Source: Parafrankia sp. EUN1f (lineage in GTDB: Bacteria > Actinomycetota > Actinomycetes > Frankiales > Frankiaceae). Taken from it: DNA of 35,865 nt. Both the position numbers and the translations under genes were made by a program. How positions within the stretch are numbered: position 1 is the first letter of the stretch; every line of letters starts with the position of its first letter. The stretch is taken from the NCBI RefSeq assembly GCF_000177675.1, contig NZ_ADGX01000086.1, positions 1 through 35,865 on the forward strand, written 5' to 3'. Below the pieces are notes generated by a model. That model saw only the letters and a list, made by a program, of their open reading frames with translations, was not told where the DNA came from and searched no databases. This document shows, in pieces, positions 7,744-15,198 of the stretch.

Positions 7744-8397
7744 ATGGGACTGCTGGGGGATCTGATCAAGATCGTGTCCGACCGGGTGACGGGCAGCCGC
7801 CGCCATGGTGAGGCACCCTCGCGGGAGGCGGGACGGAAAGGTCGGCGGCGGTCGGCACCGACGGCCCGTTCCTCTTCCTCTTCGGTGGCAGCCGCGCGTT
7901 CCTCTTCGGTGGCAGCCGCGCGCAGTCACCCGACCCGGGAACGGGGGCGGCCGTCCCGCACGAATGTGGAGGTCTCGCCGGGCGAGTTCGGGCCGGACGC
8001 CACCAGGGAGGTCGATCCGCGTCGCATCGGGCCGGTGCGGATGAGCTACTCGCCGCAATCGGACGGGGCCCCGGATCCCGGCGAGGTCGTCTGGACGTGG
8101 GTGCCGTTCGAGGAGAACGACGGACGAGGCAAGGACCGGCCGGTGCTCGTGGTGGCCGTCGAATCCGCGGGCACCTGTCTGGCCGTGCAGCTCACCAGCA
8201 AGGACCACGACGGCGAGGGCGACTTCGTGTCCATCGGCGCGGGCGGGTGGGACGGTGAGCGCCGGCCGTCCTGGGTCAACCTGGACCGGGTGATCCGGGT
8301 GCATGAGGGCGGGATGCGCCGAGAGTCGACGGCCCTGTCGCGCGAGCCGTTCGAACGGGTCACGGACCGGCTGCGTCAGCGCTACGGCTGGCGCTAG
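7744..8397 (+). CDS. PemK/MazF-like protein without an adjacent antitoxin
   Basis: This 217-aa protein has a C-terminal PemK/MazF-type domain (about 105-217): GEVVWTWVPFEEND followed by GKDRPVLVVAV is the usual start of the fold, where the Arg in the DRPVL block normally helps RNA cleavage, and LTSKDHD carries the following conserved segment. It matches a family of solitary PemK-like proteins I know from actinobacteria. No small DNA-binding antitoxin precedes it. The first ~100 residues are a basic, Ser/Ala-rich extension containing a tandem repeat. The sequence before the ATG (TTACTGTGGCGAT) has no clear Shine-Dalgarno, so the transcript may be leaderless. Whether it is a toxin or a housekeeping nuclease cannot be told. 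Confidence 0.75.
   Translation: MGLLGDLIKIVSDRVTGSRRHGEAPSREAGRKGRRRSAPTARSSSSSVAAARSSSVAAARSHPTRERGRPSRTNVEVSPGEFGPDATREVDPRRIGPVRMSYSPQSDGAPDPGEVVWTWVPFEENDGRGKDRPVLVVAVESAGTCLAVQLTSKDHDGEGDFVSIGAGGWDGERRPSWVNLDRVIRVHEGGMRRESTALSREPFERVTDRLRQRYGWR
7877..7922 (+). repeat. 24-bp tandem repeat in the PemK-like gene
   Basis: The unit CCTCTTCGGTGGCAGCCGCG plus CGTT occurs once in full (7877-7900) and once nearly complete (7901-7922). It encodes the duplicated SSSVAAAR segment of the N-terminal extension. Confidence 0.8.
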
Positions 8398-8460
8398 ACC
8401 CATTAGCGGGCGAGATCTCGGTCTGACCCTCGAGACGAGGAACGCCTGTCCGCGCAGTGA

Positions 8461-8949
8461 TCAGCTGACTCGCGGCTGAGGCGGTGCGGGCGCCGGAGGA
8501 GGGCCGTCGAGCCACCAGGCTGACCGTTGCTCCTCGTGCAGACCCGTGAGAGTCGGATACCAGGTGCTGTTCTCGGAGAAGTAACTCCTCATGGCCGGCG
8601 ACGAGTTGAAGAGGTCCAGAATCCACGCACGCCAGGATTCGAGATCTTTCTTGGAGTACTCGAGTTTCCGATCCCAGATGCACTCCATGATGTCGAGGCA
8701 GAACTCGGTTATCGCCAGCACCTGGTTGCGATCCTGGCGGGTTGAGTCCGCCGCTATCGGCTCGTCCTCATAAAAATGGGGTCGCCACTGGGGATACTCG
8801 ATGAAGACTCTGTCTACCTGAAGGGCCAGATCGGTCGTACTGTTGTAGGTCGTGACCGTCCGATTTCGCCTGGCATCCGACACGGACAGTGCCGTCGCGC
8901 CGATGGAAAGCATCAGCGCGACGACCGCGACAATGTTCGAGGTTTCCAT
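8461..8949 (-). CDS. Membrane-anchored hypothetical protein (162 aa)
   Basis: The protein begins METSNIVAVVALMLSIGATA, a single N-terminal transmembrane segment, followed by a soluble helical region rich in Trp, Glu and Asp (a YPQWRPHFYEDEP segment, then LAITEFCLDIMECIW) and a Pro-rich tail. The form is like the small actinobacterial proteins with one membrane helix and a DUF4760-type cytoplasmic part, but I cannot name a family with certainty. Its ATG lies six bases after the stop of the GNAT gene on the same strand, so the two are very probably one transcript and may act together. Confidence 0.65.
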   Translation of the reverse strand: METSNIVAVVALMLSIGATALSVSDARRNRTVTTYNSTTDLALQVDRVFIEYPQWRPHFYEDEPIAADSTRQDRNQVLAITEFCLDIMECIWDRKLEYSKKDLESWRAWILDLFNSSPAMRSYFSENSTWYPTLTGLHEEQRSAWWLDGPPPAPAPPQPRVS

Positions 8950-8955
8950 CCGAGG

Positions 8956-9585
8956 TCACTTTCCGGATGCTGCGATGACAAGTGGGTGGTCGGGAGGGAG
9001 ATCGTAGCCCTCCTCGTACAGTGCTCGAACGAGGTCGGTCAGGTCGTCGCCGGTCGGCGGATCCGGCCGGGCGGCCGGTGCCCACATCAGGAGCATCGGT
9101 TTTTCACCGTCTCCCTGGAGAAGCGGAACCCGGAAGTCGGTGGTGGGCAACCTGCGGGCGCCTCTGTTCTCGTAGAAGCAGATACGCCGTCGGCGTGCGA
9201 CGGTCGTCCGTGGATCGATATCAGGCTCGTCGGGGTCCTCGACCTCGAGGACAATCGCTGTCACGCCCCGATGGCGCTGGGCGTCGGTACGGATGTGATA
9301 CCAGAGCTCGCCGCCGAACCCACCGCCGCGATACCTCTCGTCGATCGCGAGGTATTCAAGATAGAATGTCTGGACCGATCGGAGCACGTAGGCCGATGCA
9401 AAGCCCAGCGCAATGCCCTCGTCAAGTGCGACGTAAGCGATGCGAACACCCTCGTTGACATCTCGCACTATCTCCTCGAACGGCATCCGCTCGCCTGCGG
9501 GGAAGGCCTCGAGATAAATTCGCTCCACTGAACTGACCTGCGACGGCTCGAGACCAGGTAACGCCGTGACGCGCATACCCGGCAT
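8956..9585 (-). CDS. GNAT family N-acetyltransferase
   Basis: This 209-aa protein has the acetyl-CoA-binding motif A of GNAT enzymes: EYLAIDERYRGGGFGGELW (77-95), with the (R/Q)xxGxG/A loop as RYRGGGFG. A β-strand (AIVLEVEDPDEPD) and FYENRGARRL follow in the positions expected for motif B. The substrate is unknown. The ATG at 9585 has no clear Shine-Dalgarno and a TAGTAT-like element abuts it, so leaderless translation is possible. The membrane protein gene follows after six bases. Confidence 0.8.
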   Translation of the reverse strand: MPGMRVTALPGLEPSQVSSVERIYLEAFPAGERMPFEEIVRDVNEGVRIAYVALDEGIALGFASAYVLRSVQTFYLEYLAIDERYRGGGFGGELWYHIRTDAQRHRGVTAIVLEVEDPDEPDIDPRTTVARRRRICFYENRGARRLPTTDFRVPLLQGDGEKPMLLMWAPAARPDPPTGDDLTDLVRALYEEGYDLPPDHPLVIAASGK

Positions 9586-9904
9586 ACTAGCCGGTATGGC
9601 GGCATCCTGTATGGATTACTGCCCGTCAACCTTGACGTCGACGGCCACACTTTGTGCTGCTGAACGAGGTGACGGTGTGGTCGGCGCGACCGGCTGGCTG
9701 ATCGCCGCAGGGTGCTCGGCGGGAAGGATCGTGGTCAACGCACTGGCGGTCTTCTTCCGCCTGTACTAGCGTGAATGTCGTCACTGTTTGTGTGTATACC
9801 TTTACTCTGGGTTAGATGTCGTGGAGGAGGATCGCCGGCGCAATCCAGTCCGGCTGGCAGGGCGATCCGTGCCGGCGAACAGGCGATGAGCCCAAGCGGA
9901 GAGG
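9586..9904. other. Divergent intergenic region, no gene seen
   Basis: This gap separates the GNAT gene (minus) from the GGDEF gene (plus). A short open frame crosses it but is Cys/Ser/Thr-biased and lacks a ribosome binding site. A weak promoter for the GGDEF gene may be TTGTGT (9788-9793) and TTAGAT (9812-9817). I see no strong hairpin or repeat. Confidence 0.4.
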
Positions 9905-12337
9905 ATGATGTCGCACGGGGAGGTCACTCGAGGTACCGCACCGGAGCAGGACGCGTCGTACTGTGGCGCGGCCATGTTCCGCCGAATCGTCGGTGCGTGC
10001 GCGGTGGTCGCGTTCGTGGTCCTGCTCGCCCCCTTCGTCCTGCCCTCGCGCGGCGCCGACCTGGCAGTCCGCCTCGGCGGCATGGCCGCGATGGGGTTTC
10101 AAGGCGGCTGTGAGCTCTGGTCGACGCCGCGGGCGAGGGGCGCCGAGCGACGCTGGCGGCTGCTCCTGCTCACTGGATGGATCGGGGTGGCGATCGGCCT
10201 GATGATCACGTCCGTCAGGGCGTTGTCGCTGGGACAGAACCCTTTGCCGCCGCTGTCGGGGACGGAGCCCGCCTACCTGGCGTTCATTCCGTCGTCGATC
10301 GCCGCGGTGCTTGCCTTCCCCACGGACCCGCTCAGGCCGGAGGATGAGCCGGCGGACACCCGGGGAACCCACTGGAAGATCGTCACCGTACTGGACGCGC
10401 TGCTTCTCGTCGGCTCGCTGAGCCTGCTCGGCTGGGTGGCCGTCTTCGGCCCGTTGGTGCGCGCGCGAGCACCGGCGCCGGCCCCTCTCGGAGTCCTGCT
10501 GGCGTTCGGCCTCGGATGTTTCCTGCTGCTGATCACAGTTCTGCTCGTCGCGGTGTTCCGGCGCCCCCGCTGCAAGGAATCATTCGTGCTTCTCGGGGGC
10601 GGGCTCGGTTCCATCACCGTACTTCTGCACGTGTCGCTGTACTTCATCGCGAGCGGCCGGCCGGAGCCCCTGCAACTGGTAGCCAGCAACGCCGTCGGCA
10701 CGATGATGATCGGGCTCGCCTGCATCGTGCCGCCGCGGCCGCCAACCGACCGTGCTGTCTGTCCCGCCGCCGTAGGTCTCGGATCCGCTCCCGGCGGCCT
10801 GGCCCGGTGGCGTGCCTGCTGGGCCGGCTGGCAGGCCGGACAGGGCCCCCGCTGGGCGAGGTTGCTCCTTCCGTACGTTCCGCTGGCGGCGTTGGGCGTG
10901 CTGGTGGCCGTCCAGATGGCGACGGAGACGCACGTCAGAGCGAGCGAACTACTCGGCGTCCTCCTGCTTGTGCTCGTCGTGCTGATCCGTCAGCTGCTGA
11001 CCTTGGCGGACAACATGAGGCTGCTGGACAGGGCTGAGCAGAGCCGCCGCCAGCTGCGCCACCAGGCGCTCCATGATCCCCTGACCGGGCTGGCGAACCG
11101 TGTCCTGTTCGGCGACCGGCTGGAACACGCGGTCGCTCGGCCCAGCCGCGGCCGGCTGGCGCTGCTCTTCTGCGATCTTGATGACTTCAAGACTGTCAAC
11201 GACACCTTGGGCCATCCTGCCGGCGACGAGCTGCTGCGGCTGGCCGCTCGGCGGCTGGTTGGCTGCGTCCCGCCGTCGGACACGGTTGCCCGCCTCGGGG
11301 GCGACGAGTTCGCGGTTCTCCTGGAGGACGAGACCGCGGACGCCGAGGCGGTCGGCAGGAGGGTGCGCGCGGCCGTCGGTGCGCCGTGCCGCCTCGCCGG
11401 GCAGCCATGCGCCGTTCAGGTGAGCATTGGCCTGGCAGTCGCCGAGCCGGGATCTCCGATCAGTTCCGAGAGCCTGCTCCAGCAGGCAGATCTCGCCATG
11501 TACGCCGCCAAGCAGCGGGGCAAGGACAGCCTGGTCGTCTACGGCCCCGGCCTCGTCGCTCACGGCGGCTCGTCGACAGCGCGCCGTGCGCTGCACCAGG
11601 TGTTGCGGGGAGATCCCGCGGGTGGCGTCCTCGACGTTCTCTACCAGCCGATCGTCGATCTGACCCACGGTCACCCGGTGGCCTACCAGGCCTCGACGCG
11701 GTGGCGCCACCCGATCCTCGGGCATCTCACGGGAGAGCAGACGGTCGCGGTGGCGGCCGGCGCAGGGCTGAGCCACCAGCTCGAACAGGTGATCCTGGAC
11801 CGTGCCTGCCACGACATCGGCCGCTACCGAAGGCGGACAGGAAAGAACGTCGCCGTCTACGTCGGCGTGTCGGTGGCGCGGTCGACCCGCGACCTGCCGG
11901 CCGACATCGAGACGGCGTTGGCCGCGTCCCACCTCCCGGTGCAGGCACTGGTCCTGAGGCTGTCGGAGACGGAGCGCCTGGATGAGCAGGCCGCTGACAG
12001 CCTGCGTACATGCGCCGCCCGTGGGCTGCGCCTCGCGCTGAACGGCATCGCCGGCAACCACAACAGTCTTCTGGCGCTGGACGAGCTGCCCATAGGGATA
12101 CTCATGTTCGACAGCTCGCTCGGAGGTCGTGCCGCTGGCAGTGGGGGCCGGGCCGACCTGCTCCGCCGTGCGGTGATCGCCTTCGCTGAAGACCTGGGTC
12201 TCATGGTCATCGCGACCGGCGTCCAGAGTCGGCAGCAGGCACGTTCACTGGCGCGCCACGGATGCCGCTTCGCACTGGGACGGCTGTTCGGACCACCGGC
12301 CGCACTCCCCGGGGCTGCCGGTCGTCCAGCGGCTTAG
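9905..12337 (+). CDS. Membrane GGDEF protein with degenerate EAL domain
   Basis: The ATG at 9905, or 9908 which is better spaced, follows GGAGAGG. The N-terminal ~375 residues hold about ten hydrophobic segments, forming a membrane sensor module. The GGDEF domain (about 385-550) starts HDPLTGLANR and contains RLGGDEFAVLLEDE, intact for diguanylate cyclase activity. The I-site position reads PPSD instead of RxxD, so product inhibition may be absent. The EAL domain (about 570-790) is present but its catalytic motifs are lost: EAL is QAS (AYQASTRW), VNVS is VGVS, DDFGTG is NGIAGN, and AEGVE is ATGVQ. I infer a c-di-GMP synthase whose EAL domain serves binding or regulation only. Confidence 0.9.
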   Translation: MMSHGEVTRGTAPEQDASYCGAAMFRRIVGACAVVAFVVLLAPFVLPSRGADLAVRLGGMAAMGFQGGCELWSTPRARGAERRWRLLLLTGWIGVAIGLMITSVRALSLGQNPLPPLSGTEPAYLAFIPSSIAAVLAFPTDPLRPEDEPADTRGTHWKIVTVLDALLLVGSLSLLGWVAVFGPLVRARAPAPAPLGVLLAFGLGCFLLLITVLLVAVFRRPRCKESFVLLGGGLGSITVLLHVSLYFIASGRPEPLQLVASNAVGTMMIGLACIVPPRPPTDRAVCPAAVGLGSAPGGLARWRACWAGWQAGQGPRWARLLLPYVPLAALGVLVAVQMATETHVRASELLGVLLLVLVVLIRQLLTLADNMRLLDRAEQSRRQLRHQALHDPLTGLANRVLFGDRLEHAVARPSRGRLALLFCDLDDFKTVNDTLGHPAGDELLRLAARRLVGCVPPSDTVARLGGDEFAVLLEDETADAEAVGRRVRAAVGAPCRLAGQPCAVQVSIGLAVAEPGSPISSESLLQQADLAMYAAKQRGKDSLVVYGPGLVAHGGSSTARRALHQVLRGDPAGGVLDVLYQPIVDLTHGHPVAYQASTRWRHPILGHLTGEQTVAVAAGAGLSHQLEQVILDRACHDIGRYRRRTGKNVAVYVGVSVARSTRDLPADIETALAASHLPVQALVLRLSETERLDEQAADSLRTCAARGLRLALNGIAGNHNSLLALDELPIGILMFDSSLGGRAAGSGGRADLLRRAVIAFAEDLGLMVIATGVQSRQQARSLARHGCRFALGRLFGPPAALPGAAGRPAA

Positions 12338-12390
12338 CGTCTCGCGGCGCACGCGACTTTCCGCCGGCTCGGCCGCTCGGGTCTCGCGTC

Positions 12391-12404
12391 CTGCCTGGAG
12401 GCAG
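12391..12404. terminator. Small hairpin between convergent genes
   Basis: CTGCCT-GG-AGGCAG forms a 6-bp stem with a two-base gap, between the ends of the GGDEF gene and the convergent MarR gene. It is a modest bidirectional terminator candidate without a T run. Confidence 0.3.
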
Positions 12405-12500
12405 AGCCACCGTGGACCGACTCGCTTCCTGATCAAGATTCGCGGTCGGCGTGCACGGGCACCTTCCGCCGATCCGCGCTGCGACCGCGGCGGGCGGGCG

Positions 12501-12986
12501 TCAGCCGGCGGGGCGCCGGTAGCCGGGATGAACCCCCGGGGTCAGGCCCTGCTGCTCGGCCATGCGGGCGAGCAGGCCGCGCAGGGCCGAACGCTCGGAG
12601 GCGGTCAGCGCGGCGCACAGGTCGCCCTCGTGCGCCATGCCCACCGCACCCACTTCACCCATGAGGCGTTCGCCGTCGCCGGTGAGGTGCAGGGCGTAGG
12701 ACCGTCGGTCGGGGCTGCCGCGGCGCCGTTCCACCAGGTTCCGCTCCTGCAGGGTGTCAACGAGCACGACGAAGCGGCTGGGCGGGGTGCCCAGCCGAGC
12801 CGCGTAGCTCTGCTGGCTGAGACCGGGTGACACCGCGATCATGCGCAGCAGCCCCGCCTGCGCCGGCGTCAGGTCGAGTTCTGCGACGCGGTCGGCGAAG
12901 CGCGCGGCTGCGTGCGCGCCGAGCTGCGCGAGCAGGAAGGCGACTCCTCCCCGGTTCTGCTTCGGCTCGTCGCACGCCTCGGACAC
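12501..12986 (-). CDS. MarR family transcriptional regulator
   Basis: This 161-aa protein has the MarR winged helix: LTPAQAGLLRMIAVSPGLSQQSYAARLGTPPSRFVVLVDTLQ forms the HTH and recognition helix region when read across residues ~38-80, and a DRRSYALHLT-type wing follows (SPDRRSYALHLTGDGE). The start is GTG 12986; a TAGTAT -10-like element (12993-12998) lies only seven bases upstream, so the mRNA is probably leaderless. It is divergent from an SDR remnant and an esterase-like gene, and the inverted repeat at 13012-13046 is its likely operator. Confidence 0.85.
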   Translation of the reverse strand: MSEACDEPKQNRGGVAFLLAQLGAHAAARFADRVAELDLTPAQAGLLRMIAVSPGLSQQSYAARLGTPPSRFVVLVDTLQERNLVERRRGSPDRRSYALHLTGDGERLMGEVGAVGMAHEGDLCAALTASERSALRGLLARMAEQQGLTPGVHPGYRRPAG

Positions 12987-13003
12987 CAGCGAATACTAAC
13001 AGC

Positions 13004-13056
13004 TTGAAAATGATAGACGTCAGTATATGGTTCACGTGTGTCTATCGATCGAGGAG
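13004..13056 (+). promoter_or_regulatory. Promoter with overlapping inverted repeat and strong RBS
   Basis: On the plus strand TTGAAA (13004-13009) and TATGGT (13026-13031) are spaced 16 bases as -35/-10 elements, and GAGGAG (13051-13056) lies before an ATG at 13062. The 7-bp arms GATAGAC (13012-13018) and GTCTATC (13040-13046) span the -10 element, a good place for repression by the divergent MarR protein. Confidence 0.45.
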
Positions 13057-13061
13057 TTGTC

Positions 13062-13154
13062 ATGCCCTCACCATGCGCTGCCGTCGTCCCTTTCCCGTCC
13101 CTACCCGTCCGCCTCGTACCCGCGACCGGGGCCATCGTCGCGGGCGCATCGTGA
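13062..13154 (+). CDS. Possible 30-aa leader ORF
   Basis: This ATG has the best ribosome binding site of the region (GAGGAG, five-base spacing) and encodes 30 residues rich in Pro, Val and Ala before TGA at 13152-13154. That stop overlaps the GTG at 13151, which opens an SDR-like frame. It could be a leader peptide or a residue of the original gene's start. The peptide resembles nothing I know. Confidence 0.25.
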   Translation: MPSPCAAVVPFPSLPVRLVPATGAIVAGAS

Positions 13155-13225
13155 TCGCCCTCGTGACAGGCGGCACCGCCGGCATCGGCCGGGAGATCGC
13201 CGCCAAGACGTCAGTGCCCGCTGAG
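13151..13225 (+). pseudogene. N-terminal remnant of a short-chain dehydrogenase
   Basis: From GTG 13151 the frame reads VIALVTGGTAGIGREIA, the classical SDR nucleotide-binding start (TGxxxGIG), then runs without a stop into the esterase-like protein after about 25 codons. No further SDR sequence follows. MarR genes divergent from SDR genes are common, so the original partner was probably an SDR of which only the first ~20 codons survive. Confidence 0.45.
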
Positions 13226-14577
13226 ATGTCAGTGCCGACTGAACCGAACTCACGCGGCACGTCCCGCCGAAGCCTGCTCCGGGCGGTGGGCGGTGGCGCC
13301 CTGGGACTCGGCGTCGCGGGTGTGTCCCGGCCGGCGAGCGCGGCCGAGCAGACCGCCATGCCGGATCCCGTCCCCAGGTGGATCAGCAGTCACGCGCACG
13401 GCATTGCCAGCACCGTGCCCGACGCCGCGCCCGTCGACCTCGAGCCGCTGCGCACGATGATCGACAACGTCGCGGTCGTCGGGCTCGGCGAGTCCACCCA
13501 CGGCGCGCACGAACAGCTCAGGCTCAAGCACCGCCTGGTGCGGTTCCTGGTCGAGGAGGCGGGCTTCCGGTCGGTGGTGCTGGAAGAGGACTGGACCAAG
13601 GGCATCCAGATCGACGAGTTCCTCCGTCTCGGCCGGGGCAACCCGCGCGATCTGCTCGCCGACGCCGGCACACCGTGGCAGTGCCGGGAGATTCTCGACC
13701 TGCTTGTCTGGATGCGGGAGTACAACGAACGCCATCCCACCGACCCGGTGCGGTTCGCGGGCGCCGACGTGGTCTCGGTCCGCGCCCTCGCCTACGACGC
13801 CGTCACCGACCACGTGGCCCGCCGCGCGCGGCGCCGCCTCGCCGACCTCAGCGCCCACTACGACGTGATCCGGCCGGCCGGAGCCATCGGCCCGCACGTT
13901 GCCTGGTACCGCGGCCAGCCGGACAAGAAGCCCTACATCGACCACGCCCGCGCGGCGCGTGACCTCGTAGCCAGCCTTCCCGCCGACCCCGGACGACGGC
14001 TCGCGCTGCGGCACGCCGAGGCGATCGTCGGCTTCTACGAGTACCACGCCACCTCCGCCGTGGCCGTCCGGGACCGCTACATGGCCGACACTGTCGCCTT
14101 CTGGCGTGAGTACACCGGCGGACGCTCGATCTACTGGGCGTCGAACGTTCACAGCGCCATCGGCGACCCGCTGACCATCTCCTTCCCCCGTTCCCGCCCG
14201 CGACGCAGACGAGCGCCGGCGGCATCCTGCGGCGCCGCTACGGCGATCGGTACCTGTCGGTCGCCATGACCTTCGACCACGGGGAGGTCAACGCGGGCTA
14301 CCCGCTGCAGCGGTACGCCGTCCCGCCGCCGACCCCACAGTTCACCGACACCGCACTCGCGCCGGCCGCCACAGCGGCCGACTACCTGCTCGACCTGCGA
14401 GCGCCCGCCCCGCCGCCCGTGCGGAGCTGGCTTCGGGGCCCCGCCGTCCTCCGCGCGATCGGCCCCAGCTACGACCCTGCCGGCGACCCGTCCTACTTCA
14501 TGTCCGGGGGCAGCCTCCGCGGCTGGTTCGACGTGCTCGTCCACCAGGGGCTGGTCACCGCGACCACGCCGCTCTGA
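13226..14577 (+). pseudogene. Tat-exported erythromycin-esterase-like protein, frameshifted
   Basis: From ATG 13226 the protein has a Tat signal (SRRSLLRAVGGGALGLG, then AAL/A-type cleavage region near ASAAEQ) and the erythromycin esterase-like core: VVGLGESTHGAHEQ with the GExTHG motif, VVLEEDW, and YWASNVHSAIGDP. After ISFP the frame is lost. The +1 frame continues the family sequence as PFPPATQTSAGGILRRRYG through FDHGEVNAGYP and ends at 14577 with WFDVLVHQGLV. Adding one C to the five-C run at 14185-14189 restores one protein of about 450 aa. Relatives hydrolyse macrolide lactones or have unknown substrates. The gene is either broken or affected by a sequencing error. Its start lacks a good ribosome binding site and is fused in frame to an SDR remnant. 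Confidence 0.75.
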
Positions 14578-14674
14578 GGTACTCGTTGACGTCCTCAGGT
14601 TCCGCGAAGTGGCTACGGGACCGGTGGGCCGCGCCTCCCACCTCGGTCGGATGGTCGCGGAGGGCGTGTTGTCC

Positions 14675-15145
14675 TCACTCCTCGGTCAGGACATCGTCAC
14701 CTATGATCCGGCGCAGGTTGGCGATCGCCTGTTCGAGGGCGCCGATCGCGATCTCGCGGTCGGGTGCGCTCACCTGCCCCATGGCCTCCTCGGCGAGTTC
14801 CGACCAGGCCCGCTCGACGGCGGGGAGCAGGGCGTGGCCCCTGTCGAGCAGCACGATGCGTACCTGGCGGCGGTCGGTGGCGACGGGCTCGCGCCGGAAG
14901 TAACCGGATTTCTCGAGGCGCGCGAGGCTGCGCGTCGCGGTCGGCTGCTCGACGCCGAGCCTGGCCGCCAGCTCGGAGATCGTCATTCCGTCGCGCTCCT
15001 GGGCCAGGTGCCACAGCAGTACGTCCTGGCCGGGGTGGAGTCCGAGCGCGGCGAGCCGGCGTGCTCTTGCGGCGCGGTAGAGCTTGCTCATCTTGGTCAG
15101 CGCCCGGTTGAGCCGCATGGCCTCGCCTGCGTCCACGCCGGCCAT
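14675..15145 (-). CDS. MarR family transcriptional regulator
   Basis: The ATG at 15145 gives a 156-aa protein beginning MAGVDAGEAMRLNRAL. The winged helix is clear: DVLLWHLAQERDGMTISELA and VEQPTATRSLARLEKSGYF as the recognition helix, and a wing with ATDRRQVRIVLLDRG. Helices at both ends form the dimer interface. A TATACA element lies just before the start, suggesting a leaderless message. The twin palindromes at 15156-15183 in the divergent spacer are the expected operators, making the SDR gene at 15199 its likely target. A longer start at 15187 would run through the operators and is rejected. Confidence 0.87.
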   Translation of the reverse strand: MAGVDAGEAMRLNRALTKMSKLYRAARARRLAALGLHPGQDVLLWHLAQERDGMTISELAARLGVEQPTATRSLARLEKSGYFRREPVATDRRQVRIVLLDRGHALLPAVERAWSELAEEAMGQVSAPDREIAIGALEQAIANLRRIIGDDVLTEE

Positions 15146-15155
15146 CCTACATTTG

Positions 15156-15183
15156 TATAGTCGGCTATAAGTTAGCCGGCTAA
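15156..15183. promoter_or_regulatory. Twin MarR operators
   Basis: TATAGTCGGCTATA (15156-15169, 6 of 7 base pairs symmetric) and the perfect palindrome TTAGCCGGCTAA (15172-15183) share the consensus TAGYCGRCTA. Their centres lie 15 bases apart, between the MarR start and the ribosome binding site of the SDR gene. Binding would block both promoters. Confidence 0.65.
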
Positions 15184-15198
15184 TCATCTGGAGGGGTC

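Noticed and set aside
9566-9769. Small plus-strand ORF between the GNAT and GGDEF genes
   Set aside because: It overlaps the start of the GNAT gene on the opposite strand and lacks a ribosome binding site or recognisable sequence.
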